From: Sporosarcina sp. PTS2304
GTDB taxonomy: Bacteria > Bacillota > Bacilli > Bacillales_A > Planococcaceae
NCBI RefSeq assembly: GCF_003351785.1
Contig: NZ_CP031230.1
Location: 2,327,001 to 2,391,000 of the forward strand
Direction of reading: 5' to 3'
DNA length: 64,000 nt
Of this stretch, positions 50,475 through 62,179 are shown in pieces. Both the position numbers and the translations under genes were made by a program. Each line of letters begins with the position of its first letter. Position 1 is the stretch's first letter. The notes beneath the pieces were generated by a model. That model was not told the origin of the DNA. It worked only from the letters and a program-made list of their open reading frames with translations, and did not search any database.

Positions 50475-53400
50475 TCAACTGTTACTCGCCATCAACTCAG
50501 CCTGCTTCACCACAGTCTCAACCGCAAGCTTCTGTAAATCAGGTGGATACCCATACTTCTTTAACAACCTACGAACAGTAATCCGCATCTTCGCTCTAGC
50601 CGACTCTCTCAAGTTCCAGTCAATACTCATGTTCTCTTTGATCGCCTTCGTGAGCTCGTGCGCGATGACTTTAAGAATGTCATCTCCAAGTACTTGTTCA
50701 GCTGTATCATGTGAAGCGAGAGCATCGTAGAACGCTACTTCTTCTTTGATCAGTCCACTATTTTCACCAGCTTTATAGGAGTCGTTCATTTCCTTTGCTA
50801 GCTCAATTAGTTCCTCGATAACCTTGGAAGTTTCGATAGCACGCTTGTTGTATTTATTGATTGCAGCATTCAGCATGTCCGTGAATTTCTTGGCTTTTAC
50901 GAGGTTAGTCTTCTGAACGTTTTTTACTTTTCCTTGCAACAAACGATTCAGTAGCTCGACTGCTAAGTTCTTCTGAGGCAGGGCTTTAACTTCATCTAAA
51001 AATTGATCAGAAAGTATCGAGATATCTGGATTCTCAATTCCTAACGAGTCGTAGATATCTACTACTTCTTCCGATATAACCGACTTTGAAATCAATTGAT
51101 TCAGCTGAGCATCAATTTGTGAGGAGGTTTTCTTTTCTCCGTCTGTTGGAATGAGTTTAATAAGACCTACTTTCACTGCCTTGAAGAAGCCAATTTCTGC
51201 ATTTAGTTCTTGTGCTTCTAGTTCTGTGGCACAGAGGGCAAATGCTTTTGCTAACTCCGTTACGACTTGCATGAATCGTTTCTTCTCTTCTTCTCCTAGA
51301 CTAATGACAAAATCCATCGTTTCCGTGATTGCTTTCATACGGACGGATGGCTTGTCTGAATGGAATGAGTCATAATCGTGCTGATATAGCATGTCCTGAA
51401 TGACTTCAAACTTTTCTAGCATGAGGTCTACTGCAACAGACGTGTCAATCCCTGTGTTCTCTCGGTCGCTGTCCGTATATTGCTTCAGAGCTTCTTTTAA
51501 GCTGTCTGCAATACCGATGTAGTCAACAATCAAACCACCCGGCTTGTCACGGAACACTCGGTTTACGCGTGCGATTGCTTGCATGAGGTTATGGCCGCGC
51601 ATCGGTTTATCAATATACATCGTACTCATAGAAGGCACATCAAAGCCGGTTAGCCACATATCCCGTACAATGACGAGTTTCAGTTCATCGTCGTTGTCTT
51701 TCATCCGACGCGCTAAATAATCACGTCGCTTTTTATTTCCTATAAACGGCTGCCAGTGTTCAGGATCACTCGACGTTCCCGTCATGACAATTTTAATGAC
51801 GCCTTTACTATCCTCGTCTGAATGCCATTCCGGTCGAAGTGCAATGATGGCTTGATACAAGTCAATCGCAATTCTGCGACTCATGACAACTAACATCCCT
51901 TTACCGAACATTGCTTCTTGACGAGATTCAAAGTGTGTCACAACATCTTGTGCCAATCGTTGGATACGCTGTTCTGCCCCAGCTAACGCTTCCAAACGGG
52001 ACCATTTCGATTTTAACCGTTCACGATCCGACTGTTCTTGGTATTCTGTAATTTCATCATACTCTCCGTCTAAATCCAGATCTTCTGGTAGATTGAGTGG
52101 AATGATTCGGCTCTCATAAAAGATCTTAACCGTTGCACCGTCTTCTACCGCCTGTGTCATGTCATAGATATCAATGTAATGGCCAAACACAGCAGGCGTG
52201 TTCTTATCAGCTGACTCCACAGGTGTCCCTGTAAAGCCGACAAATGAAGCGTTCGGCAACGCATCACGCATATACTTCGCATAGCCATACTTCGTGAACA
52301 CGTCTTTTTCAGCTTGCTGGACTTGTGCGCTGAACCCATACTGGGTTCGGTGTGCTTCATCGGCCATGACGATGACGTTTCGGCGTGTTGTGAGTGCGCC
52401 CATTTCATTTGTTCCATCCTCAGGAGAGAACTTCTGCATCGTCGTAAAGATGATGCCACCCGATTCAACGGACAATAGCCTCTTTAAGTCACTTCTACTT
52501 TCCGCTTGTTTCGGTGATTGTCTAAGTAAGTCACTTGAAATAGAAAACGTATTAAACAACTGATCGTCTAAGTCATTACGGTCTGTTAGGACGACAATCG
52601 TCGGGTTGTTCATCGCTAATACAAGCTTCCCTGTATAGAACACCATAGAGAGACTTTTCCCTGAACCCTGCGTATGCCAAATAACCCCGATTTTACGGTC
52701 TCCGCTTTCAGATGCCGCACGCTTCGCTTCTTCTACTGCTTTATTCACTGCATAGTATTGGTGATAAGCCGCAAGAATTTTAACCGTCTTTTCACCATCT
52801 GTTTGGAACACAATGAAGTGACGCATCAAATCGAGCAATACAGCAGGTTGGAACATTCCTTGAATCAGAACCTCCAACTGCGGCATAGAAGAAGGTGCCA
52901 TTGTTTCACCATCTGTCGTACGCCACATCATGAATCGCTCTTCGTCGGCTGTGAGCGAGCCTGCTCTCGCATTGACACCGTCACTCGTTACTAGGAAAGC
53001 ATTGAACTGAAATAGTGATGGGATCGTCTGTTTATACGTTTGCAACTGATGATACGCTTCCGAAATACCGACCGCTTCATTTGTGGAGTCTTTCAACTCA
53101 ATGACTACCACAGGCAATCCATTAACGAATACAACTACATCGGGACGCTTATTGTTGTTCCCTTCAATAACCGTAAACTGATTCACGGCTAAAAAGTCAT
53201 TTGACGATGGATTTTCAAAGTCGAACAACCATAGTTTTTCTACTGTATTCCGTCCGTCTTCCGTGCGAACTTCTACGTCAATTCCATCCGTGACATACTT
53301 CTGAAAGACCTGATTGCTTACGATCAAGTTCGGCGATTCCACCATCGTAACCTGCTGAACAGCTCGCTGTATGGTCGTGAGTGATGCTTTAGGATTAATG

Positions 53401-53570
53401 CGCTGTAACGCGCTTTCAAGCCGTCCGTTCAATACCACATCCGCATAGTGATCTCGTTCAGGGTAATCGCCATCTGCTGCAATTTCCGGACCATTTTTGA
53501 TTTCATAACCTAAGCTTTGTAGCCACTCTAGGGAAGCTTGTTCCAACTCATCTTCATGAAATTGGTACAT
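50475..53570 (-). CDS. hsdR: Type I restriction enzyme R subunit, 1031 aa
   Basis: Motor and nuclease subunit of a type I restriction system. The N-terminal PD-(D/E)xK nuclease domain has RPDVVVFVNGLPVVVIELK. The SF2 helicase domains have HTQGSGKSLSMVF (Walker A), MADEAHRTQYGF (DEAH-like), GFTGTP and MQAIARVNR. The C-terminal helical domain follows. It is complete and uninterrupted. The start overlaps the hsdS stop by 17 bp. It needs HsdM and HsdS for DNA recognition and translocates DNA before random cleavage. Confidence 0.93.
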   Translation of the reverse strand: MYQFHEDELEQASLEWLQSLGYEIKNGPEIAADGDYPERDHYADVVLNGRLESALQRINPKASLTTIQRAVQQVTMVESPNLIVSNQVFQKYVTDGIDVEVRTEDGRNTVEKLWLFDFENPSSNDFLAVNQFTVIEGNNNKRPDVVVFVNGLPVVVIELKDSTNEAVGISEAYHQLQTYKQTIPSLFQFNAFLVTSDGVNARAGSLTADEERFMMWRTTDGETMAPSSMPQLEVLIQGMFQPAVLLDLMRHFIVFQTDGEKTVKILAAYHQYYAVNKAVEEAKRAASESGDRKIGVIWHTQGSGKSLSMVFYTGKLVLAMNNPTIVVLTDRNDLDDQLFNTFSISSDLLRQSPKQAESRSDLKRLLSVESGGIIFTTMQKFSPEDGTNEMGALTTRRNVIVMADEAHRTQYGFSAQVQQAEKDVFTKYGYAKYMRDALPNASFVGFTGTPVESADKNTPAVFGHYIDIYDMTQAVEDGATVKIFYESRIIPLNLPEDLDLDGEYDEITEYQEQSDRERLKSKWSRLEALAGAEQRIQRLAQDVVTHFESRQEAMFGKGMLVVMSRRIAIDLYQAIIALRPEWHSDEDSKGVIKIVMTGTSSDPEHWQPFIGNKKRRDYLARRMKDNDDELKLVIVRDMWLTGFDVPSMSTMYIDKPMRGHNLMQAIARVNRVFRDKPGGLIVDYIGIADSLKEALKQYTDSDRENTGIDTSVAVDLMLEKFEVIQDMLYQHDYDSFHSDKPSVRMKAITETMDFVISLGEEEKKRFMQVVTELAKAFALCATELEAQELNAEIGFFKAVKVGLIKLIPTDGEKKTSSQIDAQLNQLISKSVISEEVVDIYDSLGIENPDISILSDQFLDEVKALPQKNLAVELLNRLLQGKVKNVQKTNLVKAKKFTDMLNAAINKYNKRAIETSKVIEELIELAKEMNDSYKAGENSGLIKEEVAFYDALASHDTAEQVLGDDILKVIAHELTKAIKENMSIDWNLRESARAKMRITVRRLLKKYGYPPDLQKLAVETVVKQAELMASNS

Positions 53571-54870
53571 CTTCTGTCACCTCGGTTTCGTTTGGGAGTT
53601 CGATTTCTCCTGACAGGAGTTTTGGAAGAAGGGTATCTCTCAATGAAGTTAAACTTTTGTTCTCTATTTCTGTTTCTTTAACCTTTTTAAAAAGTGGTTT
53701 AACAATCGATTTGTAATCGGCTAATATCTCTTTCAGTGGAACAACAACCTTAATTCCTTTCATTCCTGCGCCTGATATTTCCTTAAATGTTGAACCACTA
53801 GCATTAGACTCTATAACTGGAGTTAAATGTTTGAGCAGCAAGTATATATATTCACTAGGTACTTCCTTTTTAGGGATTATAGACTTGAAGCCTTGGTTAG
53901 TGGCTACTTCTTGACCTGCTATAGCAACGTAACCAATGGGTGCTCTTGAACTGAATAAAACAGTATTTGTTGGATGTAGTTTTGCACTACTCTTTTTTAG
54001 CGCCTCTTCTGTAATATCCAAACTTCCTTTGAATATATATACCGATTTATCATTTGATAGATCTTTTGGAGTAATCCAGCTATACCCCTGTGTTGTATAG
54101 TAGGAATCTATCTTTTTTGATGGCGTACCACCTCCGACTATTGCTCCTATATCATTTAACGTTCCTTCTTTCCACCCCGCTGGTATCATCCCCAACTCAC
54201 TCTCCACCATTTCCCCACCGCTCGATTTATAGGGATCGCCGTTTTCATTCGGAAATTCAAAATCGACAAACCAGCGTTTGAAGAGCGTTTGGGCGAGTTG
54301 TTCAAAGTTATTGATAATATCTTGGTTAATTTCAATTTTAGAATCTATTGAAGACAGTATTCTTGATATAATTCTTTGTTCATTTAATGGTGGTAATGCT
54401 ATTTCAAATTTTTTCACTGAGGAGCCTGAAACTTCTTTAAAGGTCGAACCAGTAGCTACAGATTCTAAACGTTCTTTACTTTCTTTTAGAACGTAGTATA
54501 GATAAATGGGTTGAATCTTGTTCTTATCACATATAATACTTTTGAATCCCTGATTAGTTGAAACCTCTTTATCTGCAATCGCCACGTACCCTATCGGTGC
54601 ACGCGAACTTAATAAAACAGTCTCTTTTGGTAGCAGTCGGGCACTTGAATTATTAAGTCCTAATTCAGTTATATTACGAGCGCCTCTACTAATTTTCCTT
54701 TTTGTATGGCCTGATAAATCTTTGGGAGTAATCCAAGATACCTCACCCCCATAATAATCTTCTCTTTTTGTTGAAGGCGTTCCTCCACCCACTACATCGC
54801 CTATTTGCTCAATACTAACAACTTGCCAATGAGATGGCATTTTACCTATTTCAGTAATTTTAAACTCCAT
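53554..54870 (-). CDS. hsdS: Type I restriction enzyme specificity subunit, 438 aa
   Basis: DNA-recognition subunit with two target-recognition domains separated by a coiled-coil spacer (about residues 160-200) and a second at the C-terminus. TRD1 (about 5-150) and TRD2 (about 215-370) are strikingly similar: [34 protein letters not shown] and SGSTFKE occur in both. This suggests a near-symmetrical recognition sequence, since each TRD reads one half. The start at 54870 (MEFKIT) follows GGAGGGGATT; an upstream TTG is disfavoured. Overlaps hsdM by 11 bp. Confidence 0.92.
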   Translation of the reverse strand: MEFKITEIGKMPSHWQVVSIEQIGDVVGGGTPSTKREDYYGGEVSWITPKDLSGHTKRKISRGARNITELGLNNSSARLLPKETVLLSSRAPIGYVAIADKEVSTNQGFKSIICDKNKIQPIYLYYVLKESKERLESVATGSTFKEVSGSSVKKFEIALPPLNEQRIISRILSSIDSKIEINQDIINNFEQLAQTLFKRWFVDFEFPNENGDPYKSSGGEMVESELGMIPAGWKEGTLNDIGAIVGGGTPSKKIDSYYTTQGYSWITPKDLSNDKSVYIFKGSLDITEEALKKSSAKLHPTNTVLFSSRAPIGYVAIAGQEVATNQGFKSIIPKKEVPSEYIYLLLKHLTPVIESNASGSTFKEISGAGMKGIKVVVPLKEILADYKSIVKPLFKKVKETEIENKSLTSLRDTLLPKLLSGEIELPNETEVTEDVPIS

Positions 54871-56380
54871 ACCCAATCCCCTCCAACGCTTTGCGGATTT
54901 GGCCTTCTAGCTCTTTTGACTTTATAAATTGCTCTGATAGTTCACTTGTTAGTCGTGTCATTTTATCTTCGAATGGTTCAGCATCTTCTTCTGCTGCTTC
55001 TAATCCGACATATCGACCTGGTGTCAGAATATACTCATGCTGACGTACTTCTTCAAGTTGTGCAGATTTACAGAAGCCTGCAATATCTTCGTAATCTTCT
55101 TCGTTTATGCCTTGCCATGCATGGTAAACGTCTGAAATTTTTGTAATATCTTCATCCGAAAACTCTTTCAATGTACGTGTAGACATATGCCCAATCTTCC
55201 GAGCATCTATGAATAGGATTTCACCTTTACGCTCGCGCTTTCCGTTACGTCCTTTGTTGTTCGTAACAAACCATAGACATACTGGAATTTGAGTCGAGTA
55301 AAACAACTGACCAGGCAATGTAACGATACATTCAACAAGGTCGTTTTCAATCAAGTTTTTGCGGATCTCTAATTCCGATGTTGTGCTTGTCGACATTGAT
55401 CCATTTGCTAACACAAAACCTGCTGTGCCTGAAGGTGCCAATTTAGACACCATATGCTGGATCCACGCATAGTTCGCATTTCCGACGGGTGGTGTACCGA
55501 ATTGCCAGCGCACATCTTCTTTCAGCTTTTCCCCTCCCCAGTCACTAATGTTGAATGGAGGGTTTGCCAATATGTAATCCGCCTTTAAGCCTTTATGGAG
55601 ATCATTATGGAATGTATCTGCATTATGCTCCCCTAGATTCGCATCAATGCCGCGGATGGCTAAGTTCATTTGTGCCAGTTTCCATGTTGTTGGATTGGAC
55701 TCTTGTCCGTAAATGGCTATATCTCCTAGACGTCCTTGATGGCCTTCAACAAACTTCTCACTTTGGACGAACATACCGCCCGATCCACAGCAAGGGTCAT
55801 AGACGCGTCCTTTGTACGGCTGAAGCATCTCAACTAGTAATTTAACAACAGACATAGGCGTATAGAACTCACCGCCGCCTTTTCCTTCTGCACTTGCAAA
55901 CTTCGAAAGGAAATATTCATAGACCCGTCCCAGCATATCTTTTGAACGGCTTTCTTTATCGCCTACTTTGAAGGAGAACAAATCGATCGTTTCCCCTAAG
56001 CGTGTTTTATCAAGTGCTGGACGTGCGTAATCTTTCGGTAACACACCCCGAAGAGATTCGTTCTCTTTTTCAATTGCGATCATCGCATTATCAATAATTT
56101 GACCGATTTCTGGCTTCTTTGAGTTTTCGTTGATGTACGACCAGCGCGCTTCAGATGGTACCCAGAAGACGTTCTCAGCTAGATATTCGTCTGGATCTTC
56201 TGGATCTGCCCATTCGTCATTTTGCAGCTCTAAAAACTTCTCTTCAAATGAGTCAGATACGTATTTTAAAAATAGTAATCCTAACACGACATTTTTGTAT
56301 TCGGATGCATCCATGCTGCCGCGCAGCTTGTCTGCCATGAGCCATAATTTTTCTTCGAATCCAATGTTCGCTGTAGACAT
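54860..56380 (-). CDS. hsdM: Type I restriction enzyme M subunit (N6-adenine methyltransferase), 506 aa
   Basis: Methyltransferase subunit of the type I system. Residues 1-130 are the HsdM N-terminal helical domain. The SAM-binding motif is [14 protein letters not shown] and the catalytic motif is NPPF ([17 protein letters not shown]). ATG start with AAGGAGAA upstream. It is the first gene of hsdM-hsdS-hsdR and probably has the operon promoter in the 280-bp gap to the right. Forms M2S for methylation and R2M2S for restriction. Confidence 0.93.
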   Translation of the reverse strand: MSTANIGFEEKLWLMADKLRGSMDASEYKNVVLGLLFLKYVSDSFEEKFLELQNDEWADPEDPDEYLAENVFWVPSEARWSYINENSKKPEIGQIIDNAMIAIEKENESLRGVLPKDYARPALDKTRLGETIDLFSFKVGDKESRSKDMLGRVYEYFLSKFASAEGKGGGEFYTPMSVVKLLVEMLQPYKGRVYDPCCGSGGMFVQSEKFVEGHQGRLGDIAIYGQESNPTTWKLAQMNLAIRGIDANLGEHNADTFHNDLHKGLKADYILANPPFNISDWGGEKLKEDVRWQFGTPPVGNANYAWIQHMVSKLAPSGTAGFVLANGSMSTSTTSELEIRKNLIENDLVECIVTLPGQLFYSTQIPVCLWFVTNNKGRNGKRERKGEILFIDARKIGHMSTRTLKEFSDEDITKISDVYHAWQGINEEDYEDIAGFCKSAQLEEVRQHEYILTPGRYVGLEAAEEDAEPFEDKMTRLTSELSEQFIKSKELEGQIRKALEGIGYGV

Positions 56381-56547
56381 TCATTTCTCCTTCTTTCATC
56401 AGGTTAACTATTCTGTTATTATTTTATCATATCAATGATAGTCATTCCTCACAAGACGATGACAACTTGTGGAATCCTGCTACAGAAAACTACTTTTGCT
56501 ATTTTCTGACCTATGGAATATTTGCAAATAAATATTTTGAAAAAGAA

Positions 56548-56588
56548 AAAGAGGAAGACAAGTTGTTAGCACTGTGTCTCCCTCTTTT
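56548..56588 (-). terminator. Terminator after the 191-aa hypothetical gene
   Basis: AAAGAGGAAGACA pairs with TGTCTCCCTCTTT around a loop of about a dozen bases, with a TTCTTTTTC run on the minus strand. It lies about 70 bp past the stop at 56660. The rest of the 56381-56547 gap shows only the hsdM upstream region. Confidence 0.65.
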
Positions 56589-56659
56589 TTATTATATGCA
56601 CTACTTTCAACTCTTCCAATCACTAACAAACAGAGGAGTAACTCTGAGCAGTATATCGA

Positions 56660-57235
56660 TCAGAAAGAAATGCTAATTTGTCCTCTAGTGGACTTAGAAA
56701 TATTTTTCAGCATCTCCATGACCTCTTCATTCTGTAACAGATTTTGGATTTTAGGATGCTGGCTCGCGTTTGCTTCTGTATGCCCATTCAGAAAATCGAG
56801 TATCGTTTTCTCTTTAGAAGCCATTTCCTTTTGTTGCTCTTCCATCTCCTGCAAGTGGTCTACTAGCGTCATTTGCATTCGTTTGGCCAAAGCTTTTTCC
56901 TCTTCCGTTTTCTCCGATTCGAAACGCTGGCCGTTGATCACGACCCATCGCTTATTTTCATCCACTCCAAGTTCAGACCACTTAGTATCGGGATGAAACG
57001 TCGAATAGCTCGCGATCTTTTGAAATGTATTATTATCGACGTGTAGCGTAGTATTGGATGCCGTCCCTTTGTCGAATGAAAGCATGCCTGCCATCATCTT
57101 GCTTACCTTCGATTGTTCGACAGTATCCTGCGGAGATGGGTTGCTTGGTGTCAAGCGCTTCTCTCCGCTGTACGCTTGGATTCTATCGGACACACGTTGA
57201 GCAAAAATAGTAGAATAGTTTCCTTGAATCTGCAT
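56660..57235 (-). CDS. Hypothetical protein, 191 aa
   Basis: Soluble, charged protein that I do not recognise. The N-terminal half has polar spacer-like sequence (TPSNPSPQDTVEQSKVSKMMAG) and a KRWVVINGQRFES segment. The C-terminal half is helical and rich in Glu/Lys with a run of methionines (KRMQMTLVDHLQEMEEQQKEMA), likely coiled coil. Gene start ATG; GAGAGG lies upstream. No known domain was evident, and no partner gene is nearby except a terminator-bounded position before groEL. Probably a real gene from codon use and length. Confidence 0.6.
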   Translation of the reverse strand: MQIQGNYSTIFAQRVSDRIQAYSGEKRLTPSNPSPQDTVEQSKVSKMMAGMLSFDKGTASNTTLHVDNNTFQKIASYSTFHPDTKWSELGVDENKRWVVINGQRFESEKTEEEKALAKRMQMTLVDHLQEMEEQQKEMASKEKTILDFLNGHTEANASQHPKIQNLLQNEEVMEMLKNISKSTRGQISISF

Positions 57236-57329
57236 AATCCTCTCTCCTGTTCTGTTTGGATAAATTGCTGTTATGTTTTATATCGGTAGAAATAAGAGGA
57301 ACTTGAATAAAGGAAGTACCGCCATGCTG

Positions 57330-57370
57330 AAAAAACGTCAGCTCCTCAAGAAGAGGAACTGACGTTTTTT
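57330..57370 (-). terminator. Terminator after groEL
   Basis: AAAAAACGTCAG(C)TCCTC pairs with GAGGA(A)CTGACGTTTTTT around AAGAA. It lies just beyond the groEL stop on the minus strand. Confidence 0.88.
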
Positions 57371-57383
57371 GTTTCGGATGGAC

Positions 57384-59057
<1,674 letters not shown>

Positions 59058-59081
59058 TTATTTTGTATTCTTCACGATTGA

Positions 59082-59366
59082 TTAGCCAATAATTGCTAGA
59101 ACGTCGCTTTCACGCAAAATCAAGTATTCTGTGCCTTCGTATTTCACTTCTGTTCCTGCATATTTAGAGAAGATGATGCGGTCACCTTCTGATACTTCTA
59201 GTTCGACGCGCTGTCCGTTCTCAAGAACACGGCCTGTACCTGCAGCGACTACTTTACCTTCTTGCGGCTTTTCTTTCGCGGAGTCCGGTAGAACAATTCC
59301 GCTTGCTGTCTTTTCTTCTGCCTCGATTAATTCGATTACGATACGATCACCTAGTGGTTTCAACAA
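59082..59366 (-). CDS. groS: 10-kDa co-chaperonin GroES, 94 aa
   Basis: Co-chaperonin cap for GroEL. It begins (M)[36 protein letters not shown], contains the mobile loop, and ends [17 protein letters not shown]. The start is TTG at 59366: GAGGAGGT lies eight bases upstream and the product is then exactly the usual 94 residues. The longer reading from 59384 would place the ribosome binding site inside the gene. First gene of the operon behind CIRCE. Confidence 0.96.
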   Translation of the reverse strand: MLKPLGDRIVIELIEAEEKTASGIVLPDSAKEKPQEGKVVAAGTGRVLENGQRVELEVSEGDRIIFSKYAGTEVKYEGTEYLILRESDVLAIIG

Positions 59367-59408
59367 ATGAAACAACCTCCTCAAGATAATGGATATTTTT
59401 TAGTTTTC

Positions 59409-59435
59409 TTAGCACTCAGTAGTAGTGAGTGCTAA
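59409..59435. promoter_or_regulatory. CIRCE operator of groES-groEL
   Basis: TTAGCACTC, nine-base spacer, GAGTGCTAA: the perfect HrcA-binding CIRCE element. It lies between the promoter and the groES start, so HrcA should repress the operon until heat shock. Confidence 0.97.
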
Positions 59436-59445
59436 CACAATTCTT

Positions 59446-59474
59446 ATCTTAATAAATTCTGTGGTGAATTGCAA
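59446..59474 (-). promoter_or_regulatory. Sigma-A promoter of groES-groEL
   Basis: On the minus strand, TTGCAA (-35, 59474-59469) and TAAGAT (-10, 59451-59446) are separated by 17 bases, immediately before the CIRCE element. Confidence 0.75.
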
Positions 59475-59561
59475 GCAAAAGCTTTCGACATTTTCTTTTT
59501 TTGCCAAACTACTTTTTTCACGTTAAAATGAGCATCAGATAGGAAAGAAAGGTTGTGCAAC

Positions 59562-60293
59562 GTGAAAAATTGGCTTGTGGCACTACTTATATTTGTCACG
59601 TATGTTTTGCTTCAACTAGCGGGTGGTTTCCTCGCTCCTGAGATGATTCACTATTTCACCGGCAAAGGTTTGACGGAAGCAGATGCTTTATCCAACGGGT
59701 TTGCTTGGACGCTGTTCATTACCCAAGGGATTTCCGCCATTATCGTTGGCGTCATCTTGTGGAATAATAAAAAGTTCATTCGTGTGTTTAAAGGAAAAGC
59801 GTCCAGTATGGGACCTGTCGTGCTTTGGGGTGTTCTTGGATTTTTCCTAGCGATGACAGGGCAAATTCTAGGTGCTGCGATTGAATCTTCATTCGGCGTG
59901 CAGTTGGGTTCAGAGAATACGGAACTGATTTCAGGAATTGCGATCGTCGCGCCGATTATGATTTTTCCAATAGTTATTTTCGCTCCTTTTCTAGAAGAGG
60001 TTGTGTTCCGTCGTATTTTGTTTGGCGGCTTGTACACGAAAACGAATTTCTTGATCGCTGCTGTTTTCAGTGGGGTTGTGTTTTCATTAGTGCACGGCGA
60101 ACCTCAACATTTGCTGATATATTTATTGCCTGGTCTCGCCTTCGCTTTTGTGTACTACCGGACGAAGCGATTGCTGACCCCGATGATTTCGCATTTTCTC
60201 ATGAATAGCTTTGTTACGTTTGTTCAGTTCAATGCGGATAAACTGCAACAATTACAAGATATGCGACAGAGCATCATATTATTCCTACAATGA
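59562..60293 (+). CDS. CPBP-family intramembrane glutamic protease, 243 aa
   Basis: Polytopic membrane protein with an abortive-infection/CAAX-protease fold. The three active-site motifs are EEVVFRR (EExxxR), FSLVHG (FxxxH) and HFLMNS (HxxxN). About seven hydrophobic helices are present. The start is GTG at 59562, behind AAAGG, giving MKNWLVALL; an upstream TTG is less likely. Members process peptides or are anchors; the substrate is unknown. Divergent from groES. Confidence 0.88.
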   Translation: MKNWLVALLIFVTYVLLQLAGGFLAPEMIHYFTGKGLTEADALSNGFAWTLFITQGISAIIVGVILWNNKKFIRVFKGKASSMGPVVLWGVLGFFLAMTGQILGAAIESSFGVQLGSENTELISGIAIVAPIMIFPIVIFAPFLEEVVFRRILFGGLYTKTNFLIAAVFSGVVFSLVHGEPQHLLIYLLPGLAFAFVYYRTKRLLTPMISHFLMNSFVTFVQFNADKLQQLQDMRQSIILFLQ

Positions 60294-60297
60294 AAAA

Positions 60298-60320
60298 ATC
60301 TCCCCAGTGATTGGGGAGAT
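60298..60320 (+). terminator. Terminator after the CPBP protease gene
   Basis: ATCTCCCC-AGTGATT-GGGGAGAT followed by CTTTTT; four bases after the stop. Confidence 0.88.
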
Positions 60321-60350
60321 CTTTTTGGTTTGTTAGTGTTTTTGTGAGAA

Positions 60351-60582
60351 TTCTATGAGCGCTCGTGGCAACTCTATGAGCGCTCGCGACAATTCTATGA
60401 GCGCTCACGACACCTCTATGAGCGCTCGTGGCAACTCTATGAGCGCTCGCGGCAACTCTATGAGCGCTCGTGGCAATCCTATGAGCGCTCGCGGCAATCC
60501 TATGAGCGCTCGCGGCAACTCTATGAGCGCTCACGACACCTCTATGAGCGTTCGCGACAATTCTATGAGCGCGACGTCACAT
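60351..60582. repeat. Tandem 21-bp repeat, ten full copies and one partial, based on TATGAGCGCTC
   Basis: The unit is 21 bases long and built around TATGAGCGCTC followed by a variable CG(T/C)GGCAAC/T or CACGACACC tail. Each unit carries the palindrome GAGCGCTC except the last two. Units 1-3 and 8-10 share the same order of variants (GGCAA, GACAA, GACAC in the first; a similar set in the last), hinting at larger-scale duplication. Both strands are open through the array only because the unit length is a multiple of three. It ends at the stop codon of the carboxypeptidase gene. Confidence 0.9.
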
Positions 60583-62072
60583 TATTGAGCGGCGATGACT
60601 TGTACCATTTTATCGATGTCAGGGCGTGCGGAGCCGTTGACGTTTTCAGTTAGGATGCTGAAAATTAAGTCTTGGCCGCTTTTTGTTTTGACATAGCCTG
60701 ATAACGAATCTGTCCGATTCAATGAGCCGGTTTTCGCAAGGACTTTTCCTTTGACGAGTGGGCTTGTTAGACGGTTGCGTAGCGTCCCTCCCAGCATGCG
60801 GTCGTTAATGCCGGCCATCGGAAGTGAGCGTTCAAACGCTTTGTACCAGTCTTTCGATTGAGCGGCGAACAACACTTGCGAGATTTTTTCGGAAGGCACT
60901 TTGTTTTTATGCGACATGCCTGATCCATCTTCTAAATAGATGCCAGCTGTGTTGATGCCGTCTTTTTCGAGAGTTTCTTTTACAACGCGCAAACCTGCAT
61001 TCCAACTTCCTTCATTATATACAGCGCGTCCCATTGACTTAGTCAGAATTTCTGCATGGGCATTGTTGCTGTATTTCATGAATGGCATCATTAAATAATA
61101 TAATGACATGGATTCTTTTGATGCGATCATAGTTGCGTGAGCAGGTGTTTTACCACGTGTGACTCTCGCTTCTTTAGACAGTTTGACTCCTTGTTTCGCT
61201 AATGCTAGTTTGAATACGTCTGCTGTATAGGCTGTCGGGTTCGCTACCGTTACCCACTGGCGCTTGCTACCGGCATTGACCGGAATATTTCCTGTGACGA
61301 CGATTGTATTCGTCCCGTATTGACGGTTCATCTTCACTGTAGTCGCTTGGTTTTTCGGTACGGTACGTGTGCGATTGACGACTTTTACGATATTCGTATG
61401 GGGCGTCAATGTTACTTTTGCCGGCTTACCGTTTTTCGTAGGAGCCGCTGTGACGATCGTTGTTCCTGCGTCGTAATCTTTATTCGGTGAAAGTGTCAGT
61501 GCCGAAACTTGGGCAGCGTAATAATTTGATTCGTCGGACTTGTAGATACCTGGCGATAAACGTTGTGTATCAAACCACGTATCATCCGCCACGATATGCC
61601 CCGTGACCGAATGAATCCCCGCTGCACGCAACTGGATTGCCAGTCCTTGCAGATCCGTTTCAAGCAATGTCGGATCTCCTGTACCGCGCAAGTAGAGGTG
61701 TCCATCCAACACTCCATTATGTACAGTTCCATTCGTCAGGACGTCTGTGTGGAATGTATAATCTTTTCCTAGCACTTCAAGAGCGCTTGTGGCTGTTAAT
61801 ACTTTTACATTGGATGCGGGTGTCACCCCTTGGTCTCCGCGGTATTGATAGACTACGTGGTTTGTGTGTGCATCTCGTACTACTATACTGCTTCTTACGC
61901 CGCGCATACGCTGGCTCGTAATGACTTGATTGATTCCCGCTTCTAATGTTTTATACGACTGAACGGACGCCGCTACTTGACCTCCTGCAACAGGAGTTGT
62001 AATACTTGCCATGACTAAAACTGCACCTAGTACCCATTTGCTCCACCATTTGGGAGTCTTTTTTCTGTTCAC
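60582..62072 (-). CDS. dacB: D-alanyl-D-alanine carboxypeptidase/endopeptidase (PBP4, peptidase S13), 496 aa
   Basis: Low-molecular-mass penicillin-binding protein acting on peptidoglycan outside the membrane. The signal peptide is KWWSKWVLGAVLVMASITTPVAGGQVAA. Serine-protease motifs are SNVK (TPASNVKVLTA, SxxK), SNN (KYSNNAHAEI, SxN) and KTG (LAKTGSLNRTDS). Start GTG at 62072, twelve bases past AGGAGG. Length is normal for the DacB family. The tandem 21-bp repeat touches its stop codon. Confidence 0.92.
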   Translation of the reverse strand: MNRKKTPKWWSKWVLGAVLVMASITTPVAGGQVAASVQSYKTLEAGINQVITSQRMRGVRSSIVVRDAHTNHVVYQYRGDQGVTPASNVKVLTATSALEVLGKDYTFHTDVLTNGTVHNGVLDGHLYLRGTGDPTLLETDLQGLAIQLRAAGIHSVTGHIVADDTWFDTQRLSPGIYKSDESNYYAAQVSALTLSPNKDYDAGTTIVTAAPTKNGKPAKVTLTPHTNIVKVVNRTRTVPKNQATTVKMNRQYGTNTIVVTGNIPVNAGSKRQWVTVANPTAYTADVFKLALAKQGVKLSKEARVTRGKTPAHATMIASKESMSLYYLMMPFMKYSNNAHAEILTKSMGRAVYNEGSWNAGLRVVKETLEKDGINTAGIYLEDGSGMSHKNKVPSEKISQVLFAAQSKDWYKAFERSLPMAGINDRMLGGTLRNRLTSPLVKGKVLAKTGSLNRTDSLSGYVKTKSGQDLIFSILTENVNGSARPDIDKMVQVIAAQ

Positions 62073-62142
62073 TTGAATTCATTTCCTCCTACTCTTCTAA
62101 TCATTGCTAGTTTACCATAGCCACCCCTTCAATAAAACACAA

Positions 62143-62171
62143 AAAATCCCCCTGCCAATGCAAGAGGATTT
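62143..62171 (-). terminator. Terminator after tatC
   Basis: AAATCCCCCT pairs imperfectly with AGAGGATTT around TGCCAATGCA, with a T run on the minus strand just past the tatC stop. Confidence 0.7.
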
Positions 62172-62179
62172 AATCTGCG

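Noticed and set aside
60351-60582. CRISPR array
   Set aside because: The units are contiguous with no unique spacers and no cas genes are present.
60274-60588. Repeat-encoded proteins (MSARGNS-type on plus, SAHRVAA-type on minus)
   Set aside because: Both strands are open only because the unit is 21 bp; there is no ribosome binding site.
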